From positions 1 through 64,000 of the forward strand of contig DYNM01000010.1 in NCBI GenBank assembly GCA_020721065.1: a stretch of 64,000 nt of DNA. Direction: 5' to 3'. The notes below the pieces were generated by a model that made no database searches, was not told the origin of the DNA, and saw nothing but the letters and a program-made list of their open reading frames with translations. The stretch comes from Thiocystis violascens (lineage in GTDB: Bacteria > Pseudomonadota > Gammaproteobacteria > Chromatiales > Chromatiaceae). Positions 22,726 through 33,372 of the stretch are shown here, one piece after another. Position 1 is the stretch's first letter. Each line of letters opens with the position of its first letter. A program made the translations under genes and the position numbers.

Positions 22726-24012
22726 TTACAATCGCCACAACTGAAAACCTGCCGCAACAATTGCCGTTGAATCATACGCCGACTTCACATCAATAAACAC
22801 GCCGCCCGGTTTAAGATGTGCGGTCAATTGCGCCAGCGGCATTGCTAAATACTCATGGTGGGACACCGCTGCAACAATTGCTGCTGCGTTATTGGGTAAT
22901 TGTTCCCAAGATGTTAATTTTAAGCCGTATTCGTGTTCGGCTTCTGCCGCTTCCGCTAAAGGATCATGTACCGTCACTGCGCAGCCAAATGATTGCAATT
23001 CAGAAATTAAATCGGCAACTTTGGAATTGCGCAAATCAGGGCAATTCTCTTTGAATGTCAAACCCAATACAATCACTTGTGCGCCTTTAATGCGGTCGCC
23101 ATGTTGAATCATACATTTGATTGTGTGTTGAGCAATATAAGCTGCCATACCATCGTTAATCCGCCGTCCTGCTAAAATCACTTCAGGGTGATAACCAAGC
23201 GCAACAGCCTTGTGGGTTAAATAATATGGGTCAACGCCAATGCAATGTCCGCCAACTAAACCGGGGCGGAACGGCAGAAAATTCCACTTCGTGCCGGCAG
23301 CTTGCAACACTTCCAAAGTATCAATGCCAAGTCGATTAAAAATTAACGCCAACTCATTCATCAATGCGATATTAAGATCGCGTTGAGTGTTTTCAATCAC
23401 CTTTGCTGCCTCCGCAACTTTAATTGAACTGGCGCGATGTACTCCGGCAGTAATGATTGATCCGTATAACGCGGCAATGACTTCGGTTGTCAGCGCGGTA
23501 TCACCAGCAACCACTTTAACAATGCGGGTGATGGTGCGTTCTTTATCGCCGGGGTTAACGCGCTCGGGTGAATAACCAACGTGAAAATCTTGTTGCCATT
23601 TAAGACCAGAGTGTTGTTCTAATAGCGGAATGCAAATTTCTTCAGTGGCACCGGGATACACCGTTGATTCATAAACGACAATTGCGCTACGTTTCATGTA
23701 TTTGCCGACGATAGTTGAAGAAGTGATCAGCGGCGAAAAATCGGGAATATGCGTTTGATCGACTGGCGTTGGCACTGCAATAATGATGACATCGGCGCGA
23801 CGCAAGCTGTTTGGATCACTGCTTACCGTCAAATGTAGCGCCGCTTTTAAGTCGGCACTACTCACTTCACCAGTGGGGTCGCAATAATTGCGGTAATGAG
23901 CAATTTTCGTTTCTGAAAGATCATAACCAATGGTTTCATATTGCTTTCCAAATTCAACTGCAAGTGGTAAACCAACATAGCCTAAACCCACAACAGCAAC
24001 GATAGTTTTCAT
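22726..24012 (-). CDS. Nucleotide-sugar dehydrogenase (UDP-HexNAc type)
   Basis: A 428-residue UDP-sugar dehydrogenase. The N-terminal NAD motif is VVGLGYVGLPLAVEFG, the catalytic Cys is in GGHCIGVDPYYL, and the C-terminal UDP-binding domain starts near VIVLGLTFKENCPDLRNSK. The GYDLSETKI and GYSPERVNPGD stretches resemble the WbpO/TviB group that oxidises UDP-N-acetylhexosamines to uronic acids for capsule or O-antigen, but UDP-glucose cannot be excluded. The start is at 24012. Confidence 0.85.
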   Translation of the reverse strand: MKTIVAVVGLGYVGLPLAVEFGKQYETIGYDLSETKIAHYRNYCDPTGEVSSADLKAALHLTVSSDPNSLRRADVIIIAVPTPVDQTHIPDFSPLITSSTIVGKYMKRSAIVVYESTVYPGATEEICIPLLEQHSGLKWQQDFHVGYSPERVNPGDKERTITRIVKVVAGDTALTTEVIAALYGSIITAGVHRASSIKVAEAAKVIENTQRDLNIALMNELALIFNRLGIDTLEVLQAAGTKWNFLPFRPGLVGGHCIGVDPYYLTHKAVALGYHPEVILAGRRINDGMAAYIAQHTIKCMIQHGDRIKGAQVIVLGLTFKENCPDLRNSKVADLISELQSFGCAVTVHDPLAEAAEAEHEYGLKLTSWEQLPNNAAAIVAAVSHHEYLAMPLAQLTAHLKPGGVFIDVKSAYDSTAIVAAGFQLWRL

Positions 24013-24167
24013 AGAGTTTTTATTCCGATTGTAGTGAAAATAATGATAGTAAAACACGACACTTTACAGTATAAAGCTGCAACAATTTTCACCCAATTTA
24101 ATTGGATTTGATTCTAGCAGCGCACAGCAGTTCAATAGCGCATTCAATACAATTGCGCGATGGTCAA

Positions 24168-27047
24168 TCACCGCGATTCATAATGACGCGATTGACGCAT
24201 CATTTGTGTTAAATGAATACCATCGCGCACCGCATCACATAGGTCTTGCGCCCGACATGGTTTGGTGAGATAGCGAAATACACCGCCACGATTGATAGCA
24301 GCAGCGGGAATGTTGGCTTCACTCGCGGCTGATAACATGATGCGAGCGACTTCTGGATGGCGTTCGCGGATTTGTTGCAATAAGGTGACGCCGTCCATGC
24401 CTGGCAAACGATAGTCCGTCACCACTGCCTCGATGTCTTCCGTTGCCAACACTTCCCACACACTTTCTGCCGTTTCCACCGCAAATACGGCAAATCCGTG
24501 ACGATGTAATTGCGCCATAAAAAGATGCCGTTGCAGCGGGTCGTCTTCCACCAATAACACGCCGTGCGTGATCAAACGAAACAGCACCGCTGGTAACGCG
24601 AGTTCTGGCAACGTGCTGATTAAATGCGCAAAATCTGTGGCTGGTTGTGGTTTACCGGTGAAATATCCCTGCACCAAATGGCAGCCAAGCCGATGCAACA
24701 GCGTCACTTCATCCGCCGTTTCCACCCCTTCCGCAACGGTTTCGATATCTAAACCGCGTGCCATCGCCAACGTTGCCCGCACGATGGCAAGATTGCCAGT
24801 ATTTTCAGTGAGATGACGAATAAAGCTGCGGTCAATTTTCAAGAAATCGACCGGAAAACGACTGAGATAACTCAAACTCGAATATCCCGTACCAAAATCA
24901 TCCAACGCGACACTCACTCCCAATGCCCGAATTGCATTGAGTTGACGGCGTGTTTGTTCGGGATCACTTAATAATTGACTTTCAAGTAATTCGATTTGCA
25001 AAAGTGCCGGGGCAACACCAGTTGCTGTTAATGCAGATGCAATTTCTTCTGGTAAAGTTCCACGAGCAAATTGCGGTCCGGCGATATTGATACTAATTGG
25101 TACTACCGGCACTCCATCTGCTGTCCATTGTTGCAAATGTTGTAATGCAGCATAGAGTACCCAGCGCCCCACTGAATGCACTAAATCACTTGATTCCACA
25201 ATAGGAATAAATTCCGCCGGCGATACCAAACGACCATCAGCACGCCGCCAACGAATTAACGCCTCACCGCCTATAATGCGTGCGGTTGTTAAATTGATTT
25301 TAGGCTGAAAATGTAACTCAAATTCTTCAAATTGGACGGCTTGCCGTAACTGTTGCAGCAATTGCAAGCGATTGGTAGAACAAAGCGTCATTTCCGGTTC
25401 ATAGCGCATAATTGAACCCGGCCCAAGGTCTTTTGCCTTATGCAGCGCCGAACCCGCTTTGCGTAATAACTCATTTGCATCGGTCGCATCATCAGGATAA
25501 AACGCAATCCCAATACATTCGGTCATGTATAATTCTTGACCGTTATTTAACAACAATGGTTTATGTAAACCTTCTTGAATCCGTTGCGCATGTTGAATTG
25601 CCTGTTGCTGATCGTTCACTTCATCTAAAATGACAGTGAATACATCACCGCTAGTACGCGCTACCAAGGTGCCAAACGGCGTATGAGCAGCTAACCGTGC
25701 TGCTTGCGTTTTTAAAACTTGCTCCCAGATGTCATGCTGATGTGCATCCATGACATGCTTAAAACCATCTAAATCTAAAGTGAGCGCCACCACTTTCGTT
25801 TGACTAAATGCTGCAAATTTAATGGTTTGTGCTAAACGATCCCGCAATAAATTAGCATTTGGTAAATGCGTGAGTTGGTCGTGATAGCTGAGATAATCAA
25901 TCTCATATTGATAACTTAGATCACGCATAGTACTTAACAGCGCAGTTTCATCTTCAATATGAATTCTGGTTAAACTGACTTCCACTTGAAAACATTTTCC
26001 ATCACGATGCCGATGCTGCCATTCAAAGCGATGCGAACCATTTTGTAAGGCAAACATCATCATCTGCTGCGCTTTCAATGCCGAATTTTGACCATCTGGC
26101 TGTAACAACGGCGACAAATTTGCCGGACTTAACTCATCATTGTCGTTAACATGCTCTAATCCAAACAAACGCCGCGCCGTGAGATTCATCGATGCAAAAC
26201 GCCCTTCCCGAATGATTGCCATACCTTCGCTGCTGGATTCAAATAATGCCCGATAGCGGGCTTCACTTTCGCGCAAAGCACGTTCGGTATATTTGAAATC
26301 TTCAATATCATCAATAATCCAAATCACCCCTTTACTTAAATCAGATGGAATGTTTGCATCCAAGGCTTTACCGGAGATTAAGCAATGAAACGCGCTACCA
26401 TCTTTCCGTCTCAACTGATATTCAATATGTGTTTGCGGATGTTGCTTTAATTGAGCATAAAAGCGTTGTCCAAATTCATTAAAATGCGCGTCAGAAATAT
26501 GAATTGCTTGCACACTTAAACCAATGAGTTCACGAGGATGCTGATACCCTAAAATATGTGCAAGCCGTTGATTAGCGCGAGTAATCACCCGCTCTTTCGT
26601 GAGCAGCATAATCCCAACAAAAGAGTGATCAAAAATCGCTTGAAGTTGTACGCCTTGTTCTTGTAATTGATCTTGGATAGTTTTTTCGGTAGTCACATCG
26701 CGGTCAGTGCCACGAAATCCACGCAAAGTGCCATCTTGATTAAATACTGGAACTCCACTGGTTAATAAGATATGGTTGCTGCCGTCTCGATGTTGTATCG
26801 CGTAGTATAAATGTTTAAATGGCATTTGGTGGGCAACAATATCCTGCCAAATAGGATGCCAACGTTCCGCCTCCGTACTAACCATCAACTCAAGTTTATT
26901 TTTACCCAACAATTCTTCAATCCGATAACCAAAAATCTCATCTACGCAACCCGCAATAACGGTGTAACATCCTTGTAAATCAATTTCCCAATCGATGATG
27001 GAATTGATGATGTCGCTTAAACGATTGTGATTTGTCATAGTTTTCAT
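24168..27047 (-). CDS. PAS-PAS-PAS-GGDEF-EAL protein with C-terminal receiver domain
   Basis: A 959-residue signalling protein. Three PAS-like domains occupy roughly residues 10-385. The GGDEF domain (~390-550) has a degenerate signature, RTSGDVF in place of GGDEF, so diguanylate cyclase activity is unlikely. The EAL domain (~560-810) looks intact: GGEALIRW, DDFGTGYSSLSYL, FLKIDRSFI and TVAEGVETADE, consistent with cyclic di-GMP phosphodiesterase activity. A receiver domain (~828-945) follows, with the phosphorylatable Asp in VTDYRLPGMDG and Lys in YLTKPCR. A receiver at the C-terminus of such a protein is uncommon. It is divergent from the SPFH genes across a short spacer. Confidence 0.88.
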   Translation of the reverse strand: MKTMTNHNRLSDIINSIIDWEIDLQGCYTVIAGCVDEIFGYRIEELLGKNKLELMVSTEAERWHPIWQDIVAHQMPFKHLYYAIQHRDGSNHILLTSGVPVFNQDGTLRGFRGTDRDVTTEKTIQDQLQEQGVQLQAIFDHSFVGIMLLTKERVITRANQRLAHILGYQHPRELIGLSVQAIHISDAHFNEFGQRFYAQLKQHPQTHIEYQLRRKDGSAFHCLISGKALDANIPSDLSKGVIWIIDDIEDFKYTERALRESEARYRALFESSSEGMAIIREGRFASMNLTARRLFGLEHVNDNDELSPANLSPLLQPDGQNSALKAQQMMMFALQNGSHRFEWQHRHRDGKCFQVEVSLTRIHIEDETALLSTMRDLSYQYEIDYLSYHDQLTHLPNANLLRDRLAQTIKFAAFSQTKVVALTLDLDGFKHVMDAHQHDIWEQVLKTQAARLAAHTPFGTLVARTSGDVFTVILDEVNDQQQAIQHAQRIQEGLHKPLLLNNGQELYMTECIGIAFYPDDATDANELLRKAGSALHKAKDLGPGSIMRYEPEMTLCSTNRLQLLQQLRQAVQFEEFELHFQPKINLTTARIIGGEALIRWRRADGRLVSPAEFIPIVESSDLVHSVGRWVLYAALQHLQQWTADGVPVVPISINIAGPQFARGTLPEEIASALTATGVAPALLQIELLESQLLSDPEQTRRQLNAIRALGVSVALDDFGTGYSSLSYLSRFPVDFLKIDRSFIRHLTENTGNLAIVRATLAMARGLDIETVAEGVETADEVTLLHRLGCHLVQGYFTGKPQPATDFAHLISTLPELALPAVLFRLITHGVLLVEDDPLQRHLFMAQLHRHGFAVFAVETAESVWEVLATEDIEAVVTDYRLPGMDGVTLLQQIRERHPEVARIMLSAASEANIPAAAINRGGVFRYLTKPCRAQDLCDAVRDGIHLTQMMRQSRHYESR

Positions 27048-27106
27048 GTTTAACCAGAAAAATGCGCAGTAACACTCTGCAAACTAACCGCAATGGAGAA
27101 TAGGTG

Positions 27107-28069
27107 ATGATTTCCAGTTTTTTGTTAGGGGTTTTAGTATTTATCCTATATCGAGTGGTGATCAGTGCGCTTTATATTGTAAAACCTGATGAGCGAGCGG
27201 TCATCACTACTTTTGGACGAGCGCAGCGCCTTGGTCAATCAATGATAAAAGAGTCAGCGTTCAATGATGAAGAGCTGATACGGTATCAGGTACCACGCCT
27301 GCGTACCATTCAGCCCGGTGGTCCCTATTTCAAATGGCCTTGGCAAGAAGTACATAAAGTGCGCGTTGCCACAGAAGCAATTGATTTAACTTGGGACCCT
27401 ACCAAATTGCAACACAGTGTTGAGGCAGTTACCAAGGATAATCTCACCACTGGCGTTGGCGGACAAATTCGCTTTCGGATTGCAGAAAACAATTTATATT
27501 CCTATTGTTTTAATGTCAGTAGCCCTTTAGAACACGTTATGGGATATTTTATTTCTGTATTGCGGGAACGGATTGCCACTTTTATTGATCCCCGTGGACA
27601 ACATTTAGGTATTGGCAACGAAAGCAATACCAATGCAGTTGAATTATCTGAAGGAGTCTCTATAAATGATTTACGCAAAAATTTACCCCTCCTCAATGCT
27701 TATATGGAACAACAATGTCACTGTACCAGCGCCCGCTATGGAATTGAACTAGATGCTGCGTTAATTACACAAATTGATCCACCACCTGAAGTTGATCGAG
27801 CGTTGTCAGCAATTAACACAACGCGCAATCAGGTTGCCGCCGATATTAGCACTGCGCGTGCGGACGCTGAACAGCAAATCACGATGAGTAAACGTGCCGT
27901 TGAAATTGCCCACAACACGGCACAGGCTGAAGTTGCGCCATTACAAGAGTTGGCGCATATTTTAATGCACATGAAAGCGAGCGGCGGCTCCGCTTCACTA
28001 CAAACGTATCTGCGCAATTTGCGGGTACCATTACTTCGACGGGCAACGCGCATTATTCGCACCCATTAA
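27107..28069 (+). CDS. SPFH/band 7 membrane protein, first of pair
   Basis: A 320-residue protein with an N-terminal membrane helix (ISSFLLGVLVFILYRVVI) followed by an SPFH/band 7 domain (YIVKPDERAVITTFGR onwards) and an Ala/Glu-rich helical region (~230-290). The family forms ring or cage oligomers on membranes (HflK/C, prohibitin, stomatin). The ATG at 27107 has GGAGA seven bases upstream. The gene starts a set with a second SPFH gene and a MoxR ATPase. Confidence 0.82.
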   Translation: MISSFLLGVLVFILYRVVISALYIVKPDERAVITTFGRAQRLGQSMIKESAFNDEELIRYQVPRLRTIQPGGPYFKWPWQEVHKVRVATEAIDLTWDPTKLQHSVEAVTKDNLTTGVGGQIRFRIAENNLYSYCFNVSSPLEHVMGYFISVLRERIATFIDPRGQHLGIGNESNTNAVELSEGVSINDLRKNLPLLNAYMEQQCHCTSARYGIELDAALITQIDPPPEVDRALSAINTTRNQVAADISTARADAEQQITMSKRAVEIAHNTAQAEVAPLQELAHILMHMKASGGSASLQTYLRNLRVPLLRRATRIIRTH

Positions 28070-28092
28070 ATAAAAAGACGCGGAGAAATACA

Positions 28093-28983
28093 ATGACGCT
28101 GCTAGATACTATAACCACACCAGAATTGGTGGTGGCGTTCCTTGTAGGGCTGGTGTATGTACCGTTGTTATTAGCAATAACGCAAGCCTTGGGTTTATAT
28201 GCAATCATCAAAGAACAAGAGGCGCAAGTATTCACTTTATTTGGCACCGTGCTCGGCACCATTGATGAACCTGGTTTGCGTTTTCCATTCAGTTATTTTG
28301 GTGTGAAAGCACTGCTGATTCCATTTTTTGGCAAACGTTATCGGGTATCAACGGCACTGCGACAGTATTATTTACGCGATCAAATGGTCAATTCAGAAGA
28401 AGGCACGCCAATGGGAGTCGGTATCTGGTATGAAATGCGAGTGACCGATCCTGTTGCTTATTTATTTCGCAATGCTAATCCCGAAGCGTCATTGCAAGCT
28501 AACGTTGCCAGCGCCACCATTTCCACTTTAAGTAATTTAGAAATGGATAAAATGTTAGAAGATCGGCATCAATTAAGTCGGCGTGTCCGCGCAACCGTAT
28601 CACCATTATCTGAGCAGTGGGGCTATCAATTAGGCTCGGTGTATATTCGCAAAGTGGCATTTACAGATCGGCAAATGGTGAATAACATTACCGACAAAGT
28701 TGTAAAACGATTAGTGCAAGTCACTAGCGCCATGAAACAAGATGGCGATAATCGCGTTGGTTTAATTAAAAGTGAAACTGCGCTTAAAGTATCACAACAA
28801 ATGGCAGAGGCAGCAGCAACCCGCCCAGCAATTGTTGGCGCGGCTCTCAATACAATTGCCGGTCAAGATCAAGAAGTGTTGAATGCAGTGATGGAAGTGA
28901 TGGAAACAGAGCAGTTATTACACTCCAATGCAGTGCTTGAATTATTACCAGCGAGTTCCGATATTCTGGTACAGGTTGCTTAA
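28093..28983 (+). CDS. SPFH/band 7 membrane protein, second of pair
   Basis: A 296-residue protein with a long N-terminal hydrophobic stretch (ELVVAFLVGLVYVPLLLAI), then an SPFH domain (IIKEQEAQVFTLFGTVLG, later YEMRVTDPVAYLF and RVRATVSPLSEQWGYQL). A GGAGAAA Shine-Dalgarno precedes the ATG. It is 23 bp downstream of its partner, and the two probably form a hetero-oligomer like HflK with HflC, although they are distinct from that pair encoded 3 kb further on. Confidence 0.8.
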   Translation: MTLLDTITTPELVVAFLVGLVYVPLLLAITQALGLYAIIKEQEAQVFTLFGTVLGTIDEPGLRFPFSYFGVKALLIPFFGKRYRVSTALRQYYLRDQMVNSEEGTPMGVGIWYEMRVTDPVAYLFRNANPEASLQANVASATISTLSNLEMDKMLEDRHQLSRRVRATVSPLSEQWGYQLGSVYIRKVAFTDRQMVNNITDKVVKRLVQVTSAMKQDGDNRVGLIKSETALKVSQQMAEAAATRPAIVGAALNTIAGQDQEVLNAVMEVMETEQLLHSNAVLELLPASSDILVQVA

Positions 28984-29033
28984 TTAAGTTGATTAGTAAC
29001 CTTATTTAATAGCCACTCTGATGATGACAAACC

Positions 29034-30032
29034 ATGACGATCAATAACTCTGCTCCTACTGAAGCACTATTTAGCGCCACAACAGCAATTCAAACGTTAC
29101 GCCAACAGGTCGCACAAACTATTTTAGGGCAACAAACGTTAATTGACCGTTTGTTTATGGCACTGTTAGCTGACGGTCATTTATTGGTTGAAGGTGCGCC
29201 GGGACTGGCAAAAACCACCGCAATTAAAACGTTAGCAGCGGGTTTAGAAGGTGATTTTCATCGCGTTCAATTCACACCTGATTTATTGCCGGCTGATTTA
29301 ACCGGCACTGAAATCTATCATCCGCAAGATGGGAGTTTTTGCTTTGATCGCGGCCCTATTTTTCACAATGTGCTACTCGCTGATGAAGTGAATCGAGCGC
29401 CGGCAAAAGTGCAATCTGCATTATTAGAAGCAATGGGAGAACGGCAGGTAACAGTAGGGCGTAAAACGTATCCATTACCGCGCTTATTTTTGGTGATGGC
29501 AACACAAAATCCAATTGAACAAGAGGGCACCTATCCACTTCCAGAAGCACAATTGGATCGATTTTTAATGCACGCTCGCGTTGATTATCCTGATTTGGCT
29601 ATTGAACGTGAAATTCTCGCTTTGAATCGCCGCGCTGCGCATGACAAGCCTGTCAATTCACCACCGGTTCTGGTCACGCAAGCAGATATTTTTACAGCGC
29701 GACAGGCAATTTTGGCGCTGTATATGGCACCAGAAATTGAAACGTATTTATTGCATTTGGTGATGGCAACCCGCCGACCTGTGGATTATGCGTTGGATTT
29801 AGATGGCTGGTTACGTTTTGGTGCCAGCCCTCGCGCAACGATTGCATTTGATCGTTGTGCGCGAGCATTAGCATGGTTGAATGGGCGCGATTATGTCGCT
29901 CCAGAAGATGTGCAAAGTATTGCACCAGATATTTTACGTCACCGCGTGTTGCTGTCTTATGAATACGAAGCGGAAGGGCGCACCACTGATGATTTTATTG
30001 CGGCGTTATTGCGGCGCGTACCCGCACCTTAA
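29034..30032 (+). CDS. MoxR-family AAA+ ATPase
   Basis: A 332-residue AAA+ protein with the MoxR-type Walker A (GAPGLAKTTAIK), Walker B (VLLADEVNRAPAK), sensor 1 (VMATQNPIEQEGTYPLPEAQ) and the lid domain at the end. MoxR proteins act as chaperones, usually with a DUF58 and a VWA-domain partner encoded downstream. None follows here; instead two SPFH genes stand directly upstream, suggesting a membrane-ring partner. Confidence 0.9.
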   Translation: MTINNSAPTEALFSATTAIQTLRQQVAQTILGQQTLIDRLFMALLADGHLLVEGAPGLAKTTAIKTLAAGLEGDFHRVQFTPDLLPADLTGTEIYHPQDGSFCFDRGPIFHNVLLADEVNRAPAKVQSALLEAMGERQVTVGRKTYPLPRLFLVMATQNPIEQEGTYPLPEAQLDRFLMHARVDYPDLAIEREILALNRRAAHDKPVNSPPVLVTQADIFTARQAILALYMAPEIETYLLHLVMATRRPVDYALDLDGWLRFGASPRATIAFDRCARALAWLNGRDYVAPEDVQSIAPDILRHRVLLSYEYEAEGRTTDDFIAALLRRVPAP

Positions 30033-30040
30033 ATAATAAA

Positions 30041-30089
30041 AAAGTGACGCGATTGAATGACCAATTTACAAGTTAATTCGCGTCACTTT
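30041..30089. terminator. Bidirectional terminator between moxR and argB
   Basis: A perfect 12-bp inverted repeat, AAAGTGACGCGA / TCGCGTCACTTT, with a 25-nt loop lies between two convergent genes. A-rich and T-rich flanks on either side suit termination in both directions. Confidence 0.6.
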
Positions 30090-30129
30090 GGTATTTTGAT
30101 GGCTGAAATCACTAGCAGTTAATAACGTG

Positions 30130-31032
<903 letters not shown>

Positions 31033-31926
31033 TTATTTCGGTGCAGATTGACCAGAGGGTTGCCGAAAAAAGCGAAAAAAGTCGGAATCAGGTTGTAATA
31101 CCATGACATCACCACCGCCTTTGCCAAAGGTGGTGCGATACGCATGAAGACTGCGATAAAACGCATAAAAACTCGGGTCTTGATTAAAAGCAGCGGCATA
31201 AATCGCAGTTGCTTTTGCATCGCCTTCACCGCGAATTTCTTCTGATTCTTTATAGGCTTCCGCAATTGTCACCGTCCGTTGCCGATCCGCATCGGCACGA
31301 ATGCGCTCGGCAGCTTCCGAGCCTTTGGCGCGTAAATCCCGCGCCACCCGCTCACGTTCGGCACGCATCCGCTGATACACCGATTCGCTCACTTCTGGCG
31401 GCAAATCAATTTTTTTGACTCGAATATCAATGACTTTAACGCCCAAATCAGCGGCATTAGCATTCACTTCATTGGTTAAAATTTCCATCAGCGCCAGCCG
31501 ATCATCCGAGACCACTTCTTGAATGGTGCGCTTGCCAAATTCATCGCGCAGACTGGTATTGATCCGCTCCGACAATAAGCGACTGGTGCGGGCGCTATTG
31601 CCGCCGGTGGAGCGGAAAAACTGCGCAGCATCTGCGATTCGCCATTTCGCATAGGAATCAACAATCACGTCCTTTTTTTCAATTGTTAAAAACCGCTCCG
31701 GTTGAGCGTCGAGCGTTTGAATCCGGCGATCAAAGGTTTTAATTTGATGGATCAAGGGGATTTTGAAATGCAGACCGGGCGCAAAATCAGTCGCTACAAT
31801 TTCACCCAAGCGCAATTTAATTGCCGCTTCATATTCCTGCACCATAAAGGTGGCGCTATAGAAAAATAATCCCAGCACCACCAGTCCCGCTGGTAATAGC
31901 GTTTTGATTGGATTTGTTTGGCTCAT
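31033..31926 (-). CDS. hflC: FtsH protease modulator HflC
   Basis: A 297-residue SPFH protein with one N-terminal membrane helix (LLPAGLVVLGLFFYSATF). Conserved stretches include YEAAIKLRLGEI, PGLHFKIPLIHQIKTFDRR and RGEGDAKATAIYAAAFNQD. Together with HflK it forms the large periplasmic cage around FtsH. A 189-bp gap with a terminator-like hairpin separates it from hflK, which is unusual for this pair. Confidence 0.95.
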   Translation of the reverse strand: MSQTNPIKTLLPAGLVVLGLFFYSATFMVQEYEAAIKLRLGEIVATDFAPGLHFKIPLIHQIKTFDRRIQTLDAQPERFLTIEKKDVIVDSYAKWRIADAAQFFRSTGGNSARTSRLLSERINTSLRDEFGKRTIQEVVSDDRLALMEILTNEVNANAADLGVKVIDIRVKKIDLPPEVSESVYQRMRAERERVARDLRAKGSEAAERIRADADRQRTVTIAEAYKESEEIRGEGDAKATAIYAAAFNQDPSFYAFYRSLHAYRTTFGKGGGDVMVLQPDSDFFRFFRQPSGQSAPK

Positions 31927-32080
31927 CGTTTGTTTCGCAAGATTCCCCGTCTGAATGAAACGGGGCAGCAGTACGCCGGGTGAGGCACAAGGCGACTGCT
32001 AAAATCCCGCACTCTCCTTTGGTATCCGGTTGAATGAATCGCCATCAGTGCATCACGCAGCATGAGCACTGACGCCGGTA

Positions 32081-32115
32081 AAAACGGTGAGTGGCGGATT
32101 AACCGCCACGTCACC
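32081..32115 (-). terminator. Terminator-like hairpin between hflK and hflC
   Basis: On the minus strand, right after the hflK stop, GGTGA-(C)-GTGGCGG pairs with CCGCCAC-TCACC around a 5-nt loop, and GTTTTTA follows. This is the shape of an intrinsic terminator with one bulged base. The rest of the gap (31927-32080) has a second inverted repeat (TCAGTGC / GCACTGA) but no gene. Confidence 0.6.
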
Positions 32116-33303
32116 TCACGGCGGAGTCGTTGACCAGCGAGCGCGACGATCCCGATCCACCATCCGCGCTGGCGGTTCGCTGTGGTCAGGAAGCGCCACT
32201 GGCGCAGGCAGCGGCGCAGTTTCCGTGCGCGTCAGCTCCGGCGGCGGCTGGCGCGGCGGCGCGAGTTGATCCAGCGGCAGATACAGCAGCGGATTGGTAC
32301 CTTTTTCCACATCCAGCAACACCTTGCGATTGTTGCTAAATACCTGCTCCAGCGTTTCTAAATACAGGCGTTGGCGCGTCACTTCGGGAGCTTTGGCGTA
32401 CTGCGCCAGCACTGCCGCAAACCGTGACGCCTCACCTTCCGACTCAGCAATCACCTGATCCCGATACGCTTTGGCATCCGCCACAATCCGCGCTGCACCA
32501 CCGCGTGACTGCGGGAGCACCTCGTTAGAATAGGCTTCAGCTTGATTTTCCAAGCGTTCTTTGTCTTCACGCGCCTTGATCGCGTCATCAAACGCAGCTT
32601 TTACCTGTTCTGGCGGTTTTGCTGGCTGCATGTTGACCGACGTGACCACCAGACCGGTTTTGTATTGATCCATCAACGCCTGAATCCGCTCTTTGATCGT
32701 GACCGCAACCGCGCCGCGTCCTTCCGTCATCACATAATCGAGCTTGCTCTGACCGATGGTCACGCGCACCACCGTCACCGTTGCATCATTCAACGTCCGC
32801 TCAGGTGCTTGATCTTGAAACAAATAATCAGAAGCATCCTGAATCCGCGACTGCACCGTCAGCTCGACTTCCACGATATTTTCATCTTGCGTCAACATCG
32901 CAGCGCGATGGCTGAACGTGGACACCTCATCCACATTGACCTTGAGCACCGACTCAATCGGCAGCGGGATATGCCAATGCGGACCGGGGTTCGTCGTATC
33001 GACATAGGCACCAAAACGCAGCACCACGCCGCGCTCGGCGGGTTCGACGATATAGATGCCGCTTGCCAACCACGCCAGCGCGAGCACTCCGATAATTAAA
33101 CCGATGATGCGCCGACTAAAACCGCTGGGCGCATCATCACCGTTACGACGTGGCGGCGGTGGCTCACCACCACCAAACAAGCCACCAATCCGTTCTTGGA
33201 GCTTGCGCACGACCTCCTCAAGATCAGGTGGGCCTTGATCGCCGCCACCATTCTTGCCGCTCCAGGGGTCTTGTTGACCGCCACCTGGCTCATTCCAAGC
33301 CAT
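32116..33303 (-). CDS. hflK: FtsH protease modulator HflK
   Basis: A 395-residue SPFH protein. The Gly/Asp-rich N-terminus (MAWNEPGGGQQDPWSG), a membrane helix (IIGLIIGVLALAWLASGIYI), the SPFH domain (PAERGVVLRFGAYVDTTNPGPHWHIP) and the RVTIGQSKLDYVMTEGR stretch are typical. It pairs with HflC. The C-terminal ~40 residues are rich in Pro. Confidence 0.95.
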   Translation of the reverse strand: MAWNEPGGGQQDPWSGKNGGGDQGPPDLEEVVRKLQERIGGLFGGGEPPPPRRNGDDAPSGFSRRIIGLIIGVLALAWLASGIYIVEPAERGVVLRFGAYVDTTNPGPHWHIPLPIESVLKVNVDEVSTFSHRAAMLTQDENIVEVELTVQSRIQDASDYLFQDQAPERTLNDATVTVVRVTIGQSKLDYVMTEGRGAVAVTIKERIQALMDQYKTGLVVTSVNMQPAKPPEQVKAAFDDAIKAREDKERLENQAEAYSNEVLPQSRGGAARIVADAKAYRDQVIAESEGEASRFAAVLAQYAKAPEVTRQRLYLETLEQVFSNNRKVLLDVEKGTNPLLYLPLDQLAPPRQPPPELTRTETAPLPAPVALPDHSEPPARMVDRDRRARWSTTPP

Positions 33304-33372
33304 AGCCGCTCCATTTATCTATTGGTTTGAGGGAAATAATTGAAGAGATTTGATTGTATGGGACTGACCAGA

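Noticed and set aside
31923..32114. Small minus-strand reading frame between hflK and hflC
   Set aside because: 63 codons, no recognisable motif and it runs through the hairpin; more likely untranslated spacer.
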